DNA of 64,000 nucleotides from an uncultured Erythrobacter sp. (GCA_947501215.1 CANMUS010000001.1:310001-374000), one strand, 5' to 3'. Positions 1 through 10,824 are shown, counted from the first letter of the stretch. Notes: generated from the sequence alone by a model not told the origin. Numbers and translations: made by a program.

Positions 1-689
1 AGATTGCGCCCATCGTCGTAGCCGCCAACGTGATCGGCCCACCAGTCGAGCCGCTCGTGCGCCGCATCCTCGCCCACCGTCCAGAAATCGCGCAAGCCGC
101 CTGCCCAGTCGGGCATGATCGGCAGCAGGTCCCAGTCGGAAAGGTCGTCGCTCTCCGGCATATCGGAGGGCTGCGAGATCGTGTCCGGCTCCGGCAACTC
201 GTCGCGCGGGGGCAGCAGCTCCTTCACCGCCCGCATGAAGGGCGTATAGATCTTGTAGGGATCGCCGCCGCCCGTGCGCGCCGTGCCGGGGGGCAGCAGG
301 TAGTTGCCGTCGTGCAGCACCAACTCGCACTCGCTATCCTTCAGCGCGTCGTGCAGGTCTTCCTCCGCCTCGCGGTGCCAGGGTTCGTAATGGCGAGTGG
401 CGTGGATCGCGCTCGCGCCGGTTTCCTGCGCGATACCCTGCAGCACGGAGACGCTGTCGCCCCGGCGCAGCACGATCCGCGCATTGCGGCGGCCATAGCT
501 TTCCGCGAGATCCTCCAGCGAATGATGCAGCCACCAGCGATGCGCCCCGCCCAGCTTGCGGTCGCCGGCACGCTCGTCGTCGAGGATGTAGACCGGGATC
601 GCCGGCCCCGCCTGCGCGGCGGCGTGGAGTGCCGGCTGGTCCTTCATGCGAAGGTCGCGCCGCAGCCAGACGATTTGTGGTGAAGCCAT
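1..689 (-). CDS. phrB: Deoxyribodipyrimidine photolyase (3' end outside window)
   Basis: This is the N-terminal 229 residues or so of a DNA photolyase, which uses FAD and blue light to split pyrimidine dimers. The start ATG (complement of 687-689) is preceded by AAGGGGAA. The protein opens with IVWLRRDLRMKDQPAL, the classic start of the photolyase antenna-binding Rossmann domain, followed by VYILDDE and an HRWWLHHSLEDL segment, both typical of the family. The reading frame stays open to position 1, so the FAD-binding C-terminal half lies outside the window. Class I cyclobutane photolyase is most likely, but a cryptochrome cannot be excluded without the C-terminus. Confidence 0.9.
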   Translation of the reverse strand, partial: MASPQIVWLRRDLRMKDQPALHAAAQAGPAIPVYILDDERAGDRKLGGAHRWWLHHSLEDLAESYGRRNARIVLRRGDSVSVLQGIAQETGASAIHATRHYEPWHREAEEDLHDALKDSECELVLHDGNYLLPPGTARTGGGDPYKIYTPFMRAVKELLPPRDELPEPDTISQPSDMPESDDLSDWDLLPIMPDWAGGLRDFWTVGEDAAHERLDWWADHVGGYDDGRN

Positions 690-716
690 GAGTTCCCCTT
701 TTGCGAGGCAACGGCA

Positions 717-1673
717 TCACCGCGCGGGAAGTTCCTCGCACTGCATATCGGGCAGCGTCACGGTGAAGCGGTCACGGGCACGCGGATCGTAGAAGCGCGC
801 ATCGCGGAGCAGGATCGAGCCGTTAGGCGCTCGTTCCAGAAATGGGGAGCGTGACCAAAAGAGGAAAGCCCGCGTCTGTGAATTAAGTTTGGCGATCCGG
901 TCGAGATCACAAAAATAGGCAAGCGCGGGATCACCAAGAACGTCGGGGTGAACCCGCTGCTCGGTCGGACCTGCGAAGTTCGGAATAATCTGATACTGCC
1001 CGTTTTCCAGCGGTGTAATCATTTCACGCTGCCAAAAAGCAAAGGGCAGTGGACTTGCGATCGTCGGTCCCGAAGCATTCATGGGCGTCATTCGCTTGAA
1101 TGAGTGGGTTATGGCCGCATTCACCCCGATATACGCCAGCGCCACGCTAAGCGCGATGCGCGCAGGCCGTCGCCACTCCCCGCCCCGCTTCTCGCGGCGG
1201 AGCGAGAACCAGGTCGCGAAGCCCATCAACGCCCACAGCCACACGTCGATGATGAACAGCGTGTCGCCATAAAACCAGCGGCTGGAGAACGGCTCCAGCA
1301 GGCGGATGCCGTAGACGTTCAGCCAGTCGAGCGCCGGGTGTGTCAGGCAGCCGATGAAGCCGAGGAGGTAGAGCCATGTGAAGCTCACCGGCAGCCGCGC
1401 GGCGGGCCGTGTGCCGCGCTTCGCCTGCCAGCGGTCGAACCCGTAGAGCAGCCCCGCCAGGACCAGCGGCAGCAGCAGCCACGCGGGCGGGCCATGCGTG
1501 ATCCCGCGCCGGAAACCGAGATGCTCCACCCCGTCGAGCCACAGGAAGCACGCCGCGTCCACATCGGGCAGGTTCGCCCCGATGATGAGCGCAGGCATGG
1601 CTAGGCCCGTCTTCTTCTTGAACCCCGCCTGCCCGATCAGCGCCCCGACGAGGGAGTGGGTCAGATTGTCCAG
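717..1673 (-). CDS. YdjM-family (DUF457) membrane-bound metal-dependent hydrolase
   Basis: Integral membrane protein of the LexA-regulated YdjM/DUF457 family, related to the zinc phospholipase C fold; its substrate is unknown. The N-terminus DNLTHSLVGALIGQAG followed by PDVDAACFLWLDG and FRRGITHGP is the family signature, with His and Asp residues as presumed metal ligands. Several hydrophobic segments follow (LLLPLVLAGLLYGF, YLLGFIGCLTHPALDWLN). The start is unusual. No ATG is in frame; a CTG at 1673 lies 7 nt after AGGAG and gives the family's usual N-terminus, whereas a TTG at 1703 would add ten unrelated residues. The downstream neighbour on this strand is the photolyase. Confidence 0.85.
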   Translation of the reverse strand: MDNLTHSLVGALIGQAGFKKKTGLAMPALIIGANLPDVDAACFLWLDGVEHLGFRRGITHGPPAWLLLPLVLAGLLYGFDRWQAKRGTRPAARLPVSFTWLYLLGFIGCLTHPALDWLNVYGIRLLEPFSSRWFYGDTLFIIDVWLWALMGFATWFSLRREKRGGEWRRPARIALSVALAYIGVNAAITHSFKRMTPMNASGPTIASPLPFAFWQREMITPLENGQYQIIPNFAGPTEQRVHPDVLGDPALAYFCDLDRIAKLNSQTRAFLFWSRSPFLERAPNGSILLRDARFYDPRARDRFTVTLPDMQCEELPAR

Positions 1674-1741
1674 CGCATTTCTCCTGTCGGATAACCTCGG
1701 CAAGTCATGCGTTATCGCCGCATCATCGAAAAGGACCGGCC

Positions 1742-2476
1742 GTGCAGCTATCCACCCTCAAGACCTATATCCACCGCGAACAGGGCCTGCTGATCGGCCT
1801 TGTAGTCGGCGCCGCGCTGATCGGAGGGTTCATCAAGTTGGCCGGCGAGATGCTGGAAGGCGACACGCAGGCCTTCGATATCGCATTCCTGAAAGCGCTG
1901 CGAATGCCGGGCGACCTCGCCACTCCGGTCGGGCCATCATGGCTGCTCGATTCCATGCGCGACACAACCGCGCTCGGCGGCGTTACGGTGCTGACACTGG
2001 TCTCGGCGCTTGCCATCGCATTCCTGCTGATGCGCGGCCGCGTGAAGCAGGCGCTCTACACCGCACTCGCCACCGGCGGAGGGGCAGTGATGGGCAAATT
2101 GCTCAAAAGCCTTTTCGCGCGCGAACGGCCTGAAGTGGTGCCGCATCTGGTCGAGGTGACTTCGCTCAGCTTTCCGAGCGGCCATTCCATGAACAGCGCG
2201 ATCGTTTACCTGACGCTGGCAGTCATGATATCGCGCAGCTTCGACGATCGCCGAGCGCGCATATTCACTATCGGCACTGCGGCGCTGCTGGTGCTCGCCA
2301 TTGGGTTCAGCCGGCTATATCTTGGCGTTCATTACCCGTCCGACGTGCTCGGCGGCTGGACAGTCGGGGCAAGCTGGGCGCTGGCGATGGGCCTCATCGC
2401 CACCCGCCTGCAAGAGCGCAACCAGATCGAGGAACCGGGGGAGGACCCTTTCTCGCCTAAATCTGGCCCCGCCTAA
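1742..2476 (+). CDS. PAP2-family phosphatase
   Basis: Membrane phosphatase of the PAP2/undecaprenyl-diphosphatase-like superfamily, 244 residues, acting on lipid phosphates at the membrane. All three catalytic motifs are present: KLLKSLFARERP (about 119-130), PSGHS (145-149) and SRLYLGVHYPSD (190-201), with the His nucleophile and proton donor in place. There are about five or six hydrophobic segments. The start is a GTG at 1742. It ends convergently with korB, and the two stop codons overlap by four bases, so there is no room for a terminator between them. The exact lipid substrate cannot be read from the sequence. Confidence 0.9.
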   Translation: MQLSTLKTYIHREQGLLIGLVVGAALIGGFIKLAGEMLEGDTQAFDIAFLKALRMPGDLATPVGPSWLLDSMRDTTALGGVTVLTLVSALAIAFLLMRGRVKQALYTALATGGGAVMGKLLKSLFARERPEVVPHLVEVTSLSFPSGHSMNSAIVYLTLAVMISRSFDDRRARIFTIGTAALLVLAIGFSRLYLGVHYPSDVLGGWTVGASWALAMGLIATRLQERNQIEEPGEDPFSPKSGPA

Positions 2477-3507
2477 ACCGGATCCTGCGCCGTCCCGCTG
2501 ACCGTCCAGGTCTGCCCCGTGCCGAGCAGTTTGGCGAGATTCGCTTCCTTGCCCGCGCTGGCCCGCTCGCGTTCCTCGGTCACTGCATCCTCGAAGGTCG
2601 GACGCGGATCGTCGTAGAGCACGCCGAGCGCCATGGGGAACGGGCCGAACGGCATTTCGATCAGCATATGCGCGACCGAGCGGTTGGTAACGTCGTGGAC
2701 GATCACGCCCGCGCTCTCCCAATCGCCATCGACGACATCGACCACTTCGAGGCCGAGCGTCTCGCGATTGAGCGCAAGGCCATTAGTGTCCTTGGCGAAC
2801 AGCATGGGCTTGCCATTCTCGAGCCACAGCTGGCGATCTTCCGCCCCCTTCGGAGCGGCGAAATCGTCGAACACATCCTTGTTGTAGACGATGCAGTTCT
2901 GGAAGATCTCGATAAACGCCGCGCCCTTGTGGGCATGGGCGGCCTTGAGCACGTCGGGCAGGTGCTTCGACACATCGAACCCGCGCCCGATGAAGCGCGC
3001 CCCGCTGCCGAGCGCGAAGGCTGCCGGGCGAGCTGGGTGGTCGTAGCTGCCGATCGGGGTCGAGGGCGATTTGGTCCCCTCGCGGCTGGTCGGCGAGGCC
3101 TGGCCCTTCGTGAGGCCGTAGATCTCGTTATTAAACAGCATGATCTGCATGTTCACGTTGCGGCGCAGCACATGCATCAGGTGATTGCCGCCGATGGAAA
3201 GGCCATCGCCGTCGCCCGTCACCAGCCAGATGTCGAGGTCCGGATTGGCAAGCTTTGCCCCCGTCGCAAAGGCCGGCGCGCGGCCATGGATGGTGTGGAA
3301 GCCGTAGCTCTCGATGTAATAGGGAAAGCGGCTGGAACAGCCGATGCCGCTGATGAACACCGTGTTCGCCGGGTCCGCCCCCAGCTGCGGCAACGTGCGC
3401 TGCACGGCCTTGAGGATGGCATAGTCCCCGCAACCCGGACACCAGCGAACCTCCTGGTCGGTTTCCCAGTCCTTGAGCGTGGTTTCGATTGTAACGGGTG
3501 CGTTCAT
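2473..3507 (-). CDS. korB: 2-oxoacid:ferredoxin oxidoreductase, beta subunit
   Basis: Thiamine-diphosphate-binding subunit of a two-subunit 2-oxoacid (probably 2-oxoglutarate) ferredoxin oxidoreductase, which makes acyl-CoA, CO2 and reduced ferredoxin in the cytoplasm. The protein has 344 residues. It has WCPGCGDYAIL near residue 22, the iron-sulfur ligand Cys in GIGCSSRFPYY, and the TPP/Mg motif GDGDGLSIGGNH near residue 97. The start overlaps the korA stop by one base (TGATG), so the two subunits are translationally coupled. The arrangement with a fused gamma-alpha KorA is the usual one for aerobic proteobacteria. The 2-oxoglutarate assignment is from family knowledge, not from a substrate-specific residue. 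Confidence 0.92.
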   Translation of the reverse strand: MNAPVTIETTLKDWETDQEVRWCPGCGDYAILKAVQRTLPQLGADPANTVFISGIGCSSRFPYYIESYGFHTIHGRAPAFATGAKLANPDLDIWLVTGDGDGLSIGGNHLMHVLRRNVNMQIMLFNNEIYGLTKGQASPTSREGTKSPSTPIGSYDHPARPAAFALGSGARFIGRGFDVSKHLPDVLKAAHAHKGAAFIEIFQNCIVYNKDVFDDFAAPKGAEDRQLWLENGKPMLFAKDTNGLALNRETLGLEVVDVVDGDWESAGVIVHDVTNRSVAHMLIEMPFGPFPMALGVLYDDPRPTFEDAVTEERERASAGKEANLAKLLGTGQTWTVSGTAQDPV

Positions 3508-5441
3508 CAGTCGTTCTCCGCAAGAGGGCTCGGGAGCTGCTGATTATTAACTGCAACCTCACCACCTTCGTTGCCTTCGATGCCGTCGAAATATTTCGCG
3601 ATTGCCGCTTCCAGTTCGGCGATCTGGAAGGGCTGGCCGCTGGTCTTGGTGAGCGGTTGCGCGTCGACGAGGAACTGGTCGCGCAGCACGGTCTTGAACT
3701 GGCCGGTGTTCATTTCCGGCACCAGCACATGGTCGAACGCCTTGAGCAGCTCGCCGAGGTTCTTCGGCAGAGGCCAGATATGGCGCACATGGATGTGGCT
3801 GACCGAGCAGCCCTTCGCGATGCTGCGGCGCACGGCCTGGTGGATCGGGCCATAGGTGCTGCCCCAGCCGACCACGGCGAGCGTGCCGGACGTCTCGCCC
3901 AGCGCGACTTCCTGATCGGGCACGGCGATGTTCTCGACCTTGGCCTTGCGCAGGTCGGTCATGCGCTGATGGTTGTCGGGCGAATAGTCGATATTGCCCG
4001 TTTCCTCGTGCTTCTCGATCCCGCCGATGCGGTGCATCATGCCGGGCGTGCCGGGCTTGATCCACGGACGCGCGCCCTTTTCGTTGCGCTTGTACGGCAG
4101 CAATTGCTCGCCGCGCGGTTCGGTGAGGAATTGCGCGGGGAACGGCGTAAAATCGGCCGGGTTCGGCACCTTCCACGGCTCGGCGGCATTGGCGATGTAG
4201 CCATCGGTCAGCAGCATGACCGGGGTCATGTATTCGGTCGCGATGCGGCAAGCCTCGATGGCCACCTCGAACGCATCTGACGGGCTGCGCGCGGCGATCA
4301 CCGGCATGGGCGCATCGCCATTGCGGCCATAAACCGCCTGGTAGAGGTCGCTCTGCTCGGTCTTGGTCGGCAGGCCGGTGCTCGGCCCGCCGCGCTGGGA
4401 ATTGACGATCACCAGCGGCAGTTCGGTCATGATCCCGAGGCCGATGGCTTCAGTCTTCAGCGCGATACCGGGACCGGACGAGCTGGTGACGCCCAGCTGC
4501 CCGGCATAGCTCGCTCCGATGGCCGCGCAGATCGCGGCGATCTCGTCTTCCGCCTGGAAGGTCGTGACGCCGTATTCCTTCAGCCGCGCGAGGTGGTGCA
4601 GGATCGCGCTGGCGGGGGTGATCGGATAGCCGCCGAAGAACATCGGCAGCTCGGCCAGCTGCGCGCCGGCCACCAGGCCGAGCGACACAGCTTCCGCGCC
4701 GGTAATCGTGCGATAAAGCCCCGGCTCGCTCTGAACCGGCGGCATCTCCATCTGCCGCATCGGGCCGGACAGCTCCGCCGTCTCGCCGAAGGCATGGCCT
4801 GCATCCAGCGCGGCGATATTGGCATCGGCAATGTCGGGCTTGGATTTGAACTTGGCCTTCAGCCAATCGTGGATCGGCTGGCGCGAGCGGCCGAACATCC
4901 ACAACGCCAGGCCCAGCGTCCACATGTTCTTGGAGCGCAGCGCATCCTTGTTACCGAGGCCGAAAGGCTTGACCGCCTCGATCGTCTTCTCGCTGATGTC
5001 GAAGGCCAGCACGTCGTATTTCGCGAGGCTGTCATCCTCCAGCGGATTTGCCTCGTAATGCGCCTTGTCGAGATTGCGCTTCGTGAAGGCGCCGGTGTCG
5101 GCGATAATCAGCCCGCCGGGCTTCAGCGCCGCGAGGTTCACCTTCAGCGCCGCCGGGTTCATCGCCACCAGCACATCGGGCGCATCGCCTGCGGTGTTGA
5201 TTTGCCGGCTGCCGAAGTTGATCTGGAAGGCGGACACGCCAAATAGCGTGCCCTGCGGCGCGCGGATTTCGGCGGGGAAATCGGGGAAGGTCGCAAGGTC
5301 GTTGCCCGCCAGTGCGGTGGACAGCGTGAACTGGCCGCCTGTCAGCTGCATCCCGTCGCCCGAGTCCCCGGCAAAGCGGACGACGATGGCATCGGGGGTG
5401 GAGGACGCGGAGTCCTGCGGCGTGGTGGCGGCTGTTGCCAT
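3507..5441 (-). CDS. korA: 2-oxoacid:ferredoxin oxidoreductase, alpha (gamma-alpha fused) subunit
   Basis: Large subunit of the KorAB complex, 644 residues. The gamma domain comes first (VVRFAGDSGDGMQLTGGQF, residues about 19-38), followed by the pyrimidine-binding alpha domain (FFGGYPITPASAIL, then EDEIAAICAAIGASYAG and GVTSSSGPG) and the C-terminal transketolase-like domain. The ATG at 5441 was chosen because AAGGA lies about 8 nt upstream; the open frame runs a further 28 codons upstream, but those residues are unlike the family. It is first in the korA-korB operon. Its promoter shares the 5442-5615 interval with the divergent esterase gene. Confidence 0.92.
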   Translation of the reverse strand: MATAATTPQDSASSTPDAIVVRFAGDSGDGMQLTGGQFTLSTALAGNDLATFPDFPAEIRAPQGTLFGVSAFQINFGSRQINTAGDAPDVLVAMNPAALKVNLAALKPGGLIIADTGAFTKRNLDKAHYEANPLEDDSLAKYDVLAFDISEKTIEAVKPFGLGNKDALRSKNMWTLGLALWMFGRSRQPIHDWLKAKFKSKPDIADANIAALDAGHAFGETAELSGPMRQMEMPPVQSEPGLYRTITGAEAVSLGLVAGAQLAELPMFFGGYPITPASAILHHLARLKEYGVTTFQAEDEIAAICAAIGASYAGQLGVTSSSGPGIALKTEAIGLGIMTELPLVIVNSQRGGPSTGLPTKTEQSDLYQAVYGRNGDAPMPVIAARSPSDAFEVAIEACRIATEYMTPVMLLTDGYIANAAEPWKVPNPADFTPFPAQFLTEPRGEQLLPYKRNEKGARPWIKPGTPGMMHRIGGIEKHEETGNIDYSPDNHQRMTDLRKAKVENIAVPDQEVALGETSGTLAVVGWGSTYGPIHQAVRRSIAKGCSVSHIHVRHIWPLPKNLGELLKAFDHVLVPEMNTGQFKTVLRDQFLVDAQPLTKTSGQPFQIAELEAAIAKYFDGIEGNEGGEVAVNNQQLPSPLAEND

Positions 5442-5615
5442 CCGTAAATCCTTGTCTGGCACGCATGATCCGCATGCCTTTTCCATTGGGGAGCCGCACC
5501 TAGGAGGCACCCCATCCTCTCGCAATCAAGATTCTCTGCTAGCGAGAAAATGCACGGTGGAAAAGCGCAGCCGATACGGTAAGTCTCGAAACGCAACGAG
5601 ACTGGGAGAGAGACG

Positions 5616-6566
5616 ATGGCAGACACCGAACACTATGTCCGCGACGATGTGCGAGGCTTCCTCGACATGCTGGAGCAGATGGGCGGACAGAGCGTGGAAG
5701 AACTCGGCGCGGTCGAGGGTCGCCAGCAGATGAAAGCGCTGGGGGCCGTGGCCGAGAGCGAGCCGCGCAAGCTGGCGGTGATCAAGGACCTGACCTGCCC
5801 CGGTCCTGCGGGCGAGATCCCGCTGCGCTTTTACGACACGAAAGAGAGCCGCGAGGCCGGGCCTTGCGTAATCTTCATCCACGGCGGCGGCTTCGTGATC
5901 GGCGATCTCGACGTGTACCACGCCCTGTGCAGCGAGATCTCGCATCACCTCGACCTGCCGGTGGTGTCGGTCGATTATCGCCTCGCGCCCGAACACACCT
6001 TCCCCGCCGCGCCCGACGATTGCGAGGCGGCGGCCCGCTGGGTCGCGTCATCGCCGGCCGAGCTTGGCCGCGAGATCACCGGGCTGGTCATCACCGGCGA
6101 CAGTGCCGGCGGGAACCTGACCATCGTCACCACCAACCAGCTGATGAACGAGCCGGCGGACGCGCCGGTGATCGTGCAGGCCCCGATCTATCCGGTGGCG
6201 AGCGACGTGTCGCAGCATTCGAGCCTCGCGGCCTTCGCGGAAGGCTTCCTGCTGACCGGCGCGGCGATGAGCTGGTTCACCGAGCAATATGGCGGCGATG
6301 CCAACGATCCGCGGCACACGCCGATGGTCGGCGACTGCTCGAACACCCCGCCGACCGTCGTCTGCACCGCCGGGCTCGACCCCTTGCGCGACAGCGGGCG
6401 TGAGTACGCCTCGCACCTGGTTAGTTTGGGAACCGAAGTCGTCTATCTCGAATTTCCGGGCATCATTCACGGTTTTACAACCCTGCGGAAGGCAATCCCG
6501 AGCGGACAACGCGATCTGGAAGCCTTTCTCGACGCGACCAAACTGATGGTGGAGCGCTACAAGTGA
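5616..6566 (+). CDS. Alpha/beta hydrolase, HSL-type esterase (family IV)
   Basis: Cytoplasmic esterase/lipase of the hormone-sensitive-lipase family, 316 residues. It carries the oxyanion-hole motif HGGGFVIGD, the conserved YRLAPEHTFPAAPDD block that follows it, the nucleophile motif GDSAGGN, the Asp in AGLDPLRD and the His in IIHGF. Together these form a complete Ser-Asp-His triad. GGGAGA lies about 6 nt before the ATG. A GTCTCG/CGAGAC inverted repeat (5583-5602) lies in the 5' leader. The stop overlaps the rppH GTG start by four bases, so the two genes are co-transcribed. The physiological ester is unknown. Confidence 0.88.
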   Translation: MADTEHYVRDDVRGFLDMLEQMGGQSVEELGAVEGRQQMKALGAVAESEPRKLAVIKDLTCPGPAGEIPLRFYDTKESREAGPCVIFIHGGGFVIGDLDVYHALCSEISHHLDLPVVSVDYRLAPEHTFPAAPDDCEAAARWVASSPAELGREITGLVITGDSAGGNLTIVTTNQLMNEPADAPVIVQAPIYPVASDVSQHSSLAAFAEGFLLTGAAMSWFTEQYGGDANDPRHTPMVGDCSNTPPTVVCTAGLDPLRDSGREYASHLVSLGTEVVYLEFPGIIHGFTTLRKAIPSGQRDLEAFLDATKLMVERYK

Positions 6567-7039
6567 ACGAACCGCTTGCATACCGGCCCTGCGTGGGTGT
6601 GATGCTGGTGAATGCCCAGGGCAAGGTCTTCGTGGGCCGCCGGATCGACAACAAGGAAGGCGATTGGTGGCAGATGCCGCAGGGGGGCGTCGACGAGGGC
6701 GAAGATCTGCAGGAAGCCGCCTTGCGCGAGCTGGCCGAGGAAACCGGCGTGCGCGCGGAGCACATCACTCTGCTCGACAGCACGAAAGAACCGATCCGTT
6801 ACGACCTGCCGGAGGAACTCATGGGCAAGTTGTGGGGCGGCCAATACCGCGGGCAGGAGCAAATCTGGTACCTCGTCCGCTTTTCCGGCACCGACGCCGA
6901 CGTCGACCTCGAAGCGCACGATCCGCCCGAATTCTGCGACTGGAAATGGGCCGATCCGGAAGACCTGCCGGAACTGATCGTGCCGTTCAAGAAGCGCGTC
7001 TATCGCGCGGTACTGGACGCTTTTCGGGAACTCGTCTGA
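6563..7039 (+). CDS. rppH: RNA pyrophosphohydrolase (Nudix)
   Basis: RppH removes pyrophosphate from the 5' triphosphate end of mRNA and so triggers RNase E decay. The 158-residue protein has a perfect Nudix box, GGVDEGEDLQEAALRELAEETGV split across residues about 37-59, preceded by WWQMPQGG, the RppH-specific context. The aromatic segment LWGGQYRGQEQIWYLVRF is also typical of the family and separates it from generic Nudix enzymes such as diadenosine tetraphosphatases, which are close relatives. Translation starts at a GTG that overlaps the TGA of the esterase gene. Confidence 0.92.
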   Translation: MNEPLAYRPCVGVMLVNAQGKVFVGRRIDNKEGDWWQMPQGGVDEGEDLQEAALRELAEETGVRAEHITLLDSTKEPIRYDLPEELMGKLWGGQYRGQEQIWYLVRFSGTDADVDLEAHDPPEFCDWKWADPEDLPELIVPFKKRVYRAVLDAFRELV

Positions 7040-7057
7040 GAGCCGACTAGCCGGCGG

Positions 7058-7564
7058 TCAGTTGGACTGCGGCTGCGGCTCCAGCGTGATCGTCGCCTCG
7101 GCCGTCTGTACCGCCTGCTTCGGGCCGATCGCCAGTGCGGCGGCGAGTTGCTGCGTCTCGGGGCAGGTCTTGCCGCAGGCCGACTCCAGCCGCGCGAGAT
7201 TGGCGCGGGCCTTTTCCAGCGCGCCCTTTTCCAGCAGCGCTTCGCCCTCACCCGACATGGCGGCGTAATTGCGCGGTTCGCGGTTCAGCACTTCGCGATA
7301 GTAGCGGATCGCCTTGCCCTGCATCTGGTCGGCACGGGCAGCCTCGGCGAGGCGCAGGTAAAGCGGCGTGTAGCCCGGATCGACGACCAGCGCCGCCTCG
7401 TACGCATCGATCGCGCCCTGCACGTCTCCACCCTGAAGCGCAGTCTGCCCCTCGGCAATCAGCATGGCCGCACGCGGATCGGGATCGCGCTCCGCACTCC
7501 AACCCACGCTGGCCGTCATGGCGAGAGCCAGGGAAAGGGCAGCGGCGGCTGGGGCAAAGCGCAT
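7058..7564 (-). CDS. Exported tetratricopeptide-repeat protein
   Basis: A 168-residue protein with a cleavable signal peptide (hydrophobic AAALSLALAMTASVG, probable cleavage near GWSA-ERD) followed by about two to three TPR units (residues 35-140), including AIDAYEAALVVDPGYTPLYLRLAEAA. It is presumably a periplasmic scaffold. The ATG at 7564 is preceded by GGAG 6 nt upstream; an upstream ATG at 7576 lacks a binding site. Two Cys residues (ESACGKTCPE) lie near the C-terminus and could form a disulfide. It is convergent with rppH. No specific function can be assigned. Confidence 0.8.
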   Translation of the reverse strand: MRFAPAAAALSLALAMTASVGWSAERDPDPRAAMLIAEGQTALQGGDVQGAIDAYEAALVVDPGYTPLYLRLAEAARADQMQGKAIRYYREVLNREPRNYAAMSGEGEALLEKGALEKARANLARLESACGKTCPETQQLAAALAIGPKQAVQTAEATITLEPQPQSN

Positions 7565-7625
7565 TATCGTCTCCATCGGGGATCGGCGTGCAGGGGCTGA
7601 CGTTTCGGCCATGACACGCGTGGTA

Positions 7626-8804
7626 TCATGCCCTTCCTGCACAGGCGATGAAAAATCCGTCGGTTCCATCGTGATACGGCGTGAGCCGCACCCCGTTCCC
7701 GCGCGGGCGGCCGGCAGGCAGGGCCGGAGGCTGAGCTTCGAGATCATCGTGCCGCGCGAGGAAGGCATCGAACTGGTCCGCGCCCTCCTCGTCCAGCAGC
7801 GAGCAGGTAACATAGACGATGCGTCCGCCGGGTCGCACGAGCTCTCGCGCCAGATCGAGCAGATCGGCCTGCACTTCGGCGAGGCGCGCCAGCTCGGCCT
7901 CGTCCAGCCGCCAGCGCGCTTCGGGATTGCGCCGCCACGTGCCCGTGCCCGAGCACGGCGCATCGACCAGCACCGCATCGGCCTTGCCGATCAGGTCTGA
8001 CAGAGCTTCGCGCTCCTTCGTCGGATCGAGCAGACGGGTCTCGATATTGGTCGCGCCTGCCCGCTCCGCCCGCGGAGCAAGGCGCGACAGGCGATTGCGA
8101 TCGGTATCGGCGGCTATGAGCGTGCCGAGATTGTCCATCGTCGCAGCGAGCGCGAGCGTCTTGCCGCCTGCCCCGGCGCACAGGTCGATCACCGTCTCGC
8201 CCGGCTGCGCGCCGACTGCGAGGCAGGCGATCTGCGAACCCGTATCCTGCACTTCGATCCGGCCGTCGCGAAAAGCCTCCCATTGCTCGACCGGCGTGCC
8301 GGGTTCGAGCCGCAACCCGTTCGGCGCATCGGTGGGCTGACTCTTGACCGGCAGCTGCAAAGTCGCGCGATCGGCCTTGAGCGTGTTTACCCGCAAGTCG
8401 AGCGGAGCGCGGTCGAGCAACGCCGCTGCTTCGTCGCCTGCGATCTGCGAGGCGGCGAGCTTCCGCTTCAGCCATTCGGGCGCGATCCCGCCGTCGACTG
8501 CCTCCTCATCGGCACCGAGCGCGGACGGTCCGTATTGCGACCCGTCGAACAGTGGCGCGATAGCCGGGTCAGTTTCGGCAAGACGCAGCATGGCCGCCCT
8601 GCCCGTCTCCGGCACCGGTCCGCAGGCGCGGATGGCGCCGAACACCAGCTCGCGAATGGCGCGGCGGTCTTTCGACCCGGCGAAGCGGTTATTGCGGAAC
8701 CATTCAGCAAGGATGCGATCCGCCGGCGCGCCTTTCGCACGCGCAGAGGCAATGATCGCGTCGAGCAATTCGATAGCGGTCTGGACCCGCGCGGCAGGCG
8801 TCAT
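7626..8804 (-). CDS. RsmB/NOP-family RNA (cytosine-C5) methyltransferase
   Basis: S-adenosylmethionine-dependent 5-methylcytosine RNA methyltransferase of 392 residues, most like RsmB (16S rRNA C967). The N-terminal part resembles the NusB-like domain. The catalytic domain has the SAM motif DLCAGAGGKTLALA, the releasing Cys in DAPCSGTGTWRRNPE and the nucleophilic Cys in YVTCSLLDEEG. The ATG at 8804 is taken as the start because a GGAGAGG lies directly upstream; a longer reading begins at 8861 inside the hairpin-rich spacer and is unlikely. It lies downstream of guaB on the same strand, separated by two hairpins. Confidence 0.88.
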   Translation of the reverse strand: MTPAARVQTAIELLDAIIASARAKGAPADRILAEWFRNNRFAGSKDRRAIRELVFGAIRACGPVPETGRAAMLRLAETDPAIAPLFDGSQYGPSALGADEEAVDGGIAPEWLKRKLAASQIAGDEAAALLDRAPLDLRVNTLKADRATLQLPVKSQPTDAPNGLRLEPGTPVEQWEAFRDGRIEVQDTGSQIACLAVGAQPGETVIDLCAGAGGKTLALAATMDNLGTLIAADTDRNRLSRLAPRAERAGATNIETRLLDPTKEREALSDLIGKADAVLVDAPCSGTGTWRRNPEARWRLDEAELARLAEVQADLLDLARELVRPGGRIVYVTCSLLDEEGADQFDAFLARHDDLEAQPPALPAGRPRGNGVRLTPYHDGTDGFFIACAGRA

Positions 8805-8848
8805 GCCTCTCCAACTCCGCCTAGGCGAAGCATCGCCAAGGCTCCGTA

Positions 8849-8871
8849 TCCTCTCCGGCAAGCGGAGAGGA
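8849..8871. repeat. Perfect 9-bp inverted repeat (hairpin 1 of 2) between guaB and the methyltransferase gene
   Basis: TCCTCTCCG (8849-8857) and CGGAGAGGA (8863-8871) form a perfect 9-bp stem with a GCAAG loop. It is the first of two related hairpins in the 150-bp spacer downstream of guaB. No T-run follows on either strand, so it looks more like a REP-type element or mRNA-stabilising hairpin than a classic intrinsic terminator. Confidence 0.75.
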
Positions 8872-8885
8872 GGATTGACGTTCTT

Positions 8886-8908
8886 TCCTCTCCCATTTCG
8901 GGAGAGGA
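8886..8908. repeat. Perfect 9-bp inverted repeat (hairpin 2 of 2) between guaB and the methyltransferase gene
   Basis: TCCTCTCCC (8886-8894) and GGGAGAGGA (8900-8908) form a perfect 9-bp stem with an ATTTC loop. The left arm matches the left arm of the hairpin at 8849 in eight of nine bases, so the two are a tandem pair of one element. The position downstream of guaB suggests a role in 3'-end formation or that this is a dispersed genomic repeat. Confidence 0.75.
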
Positions 8909-8955
8909 TGGCGAAGCTTGTTTCGGCACGGAGCTAGCGTAGCCTGGAGAGGGCA

Positions 8956-10819
<1,864 letters not shown>

Positions 10820-10824
10820 GAAGG

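Noticed and set aside
30..683. Plus-strand open frames opposite the photolyase and other long antisense frames
   Set aside because: They are antisense shadows typical of high-GC codon usage; their products are rich in Arg, His and Ala without family motifs.
5442..5525. 28-residue upstream extension of KorA
   Set aside because: The residues (rich in Pro, Cys, Gly) are unlike the family and the ATG at 5441 has a good AAGGA site.
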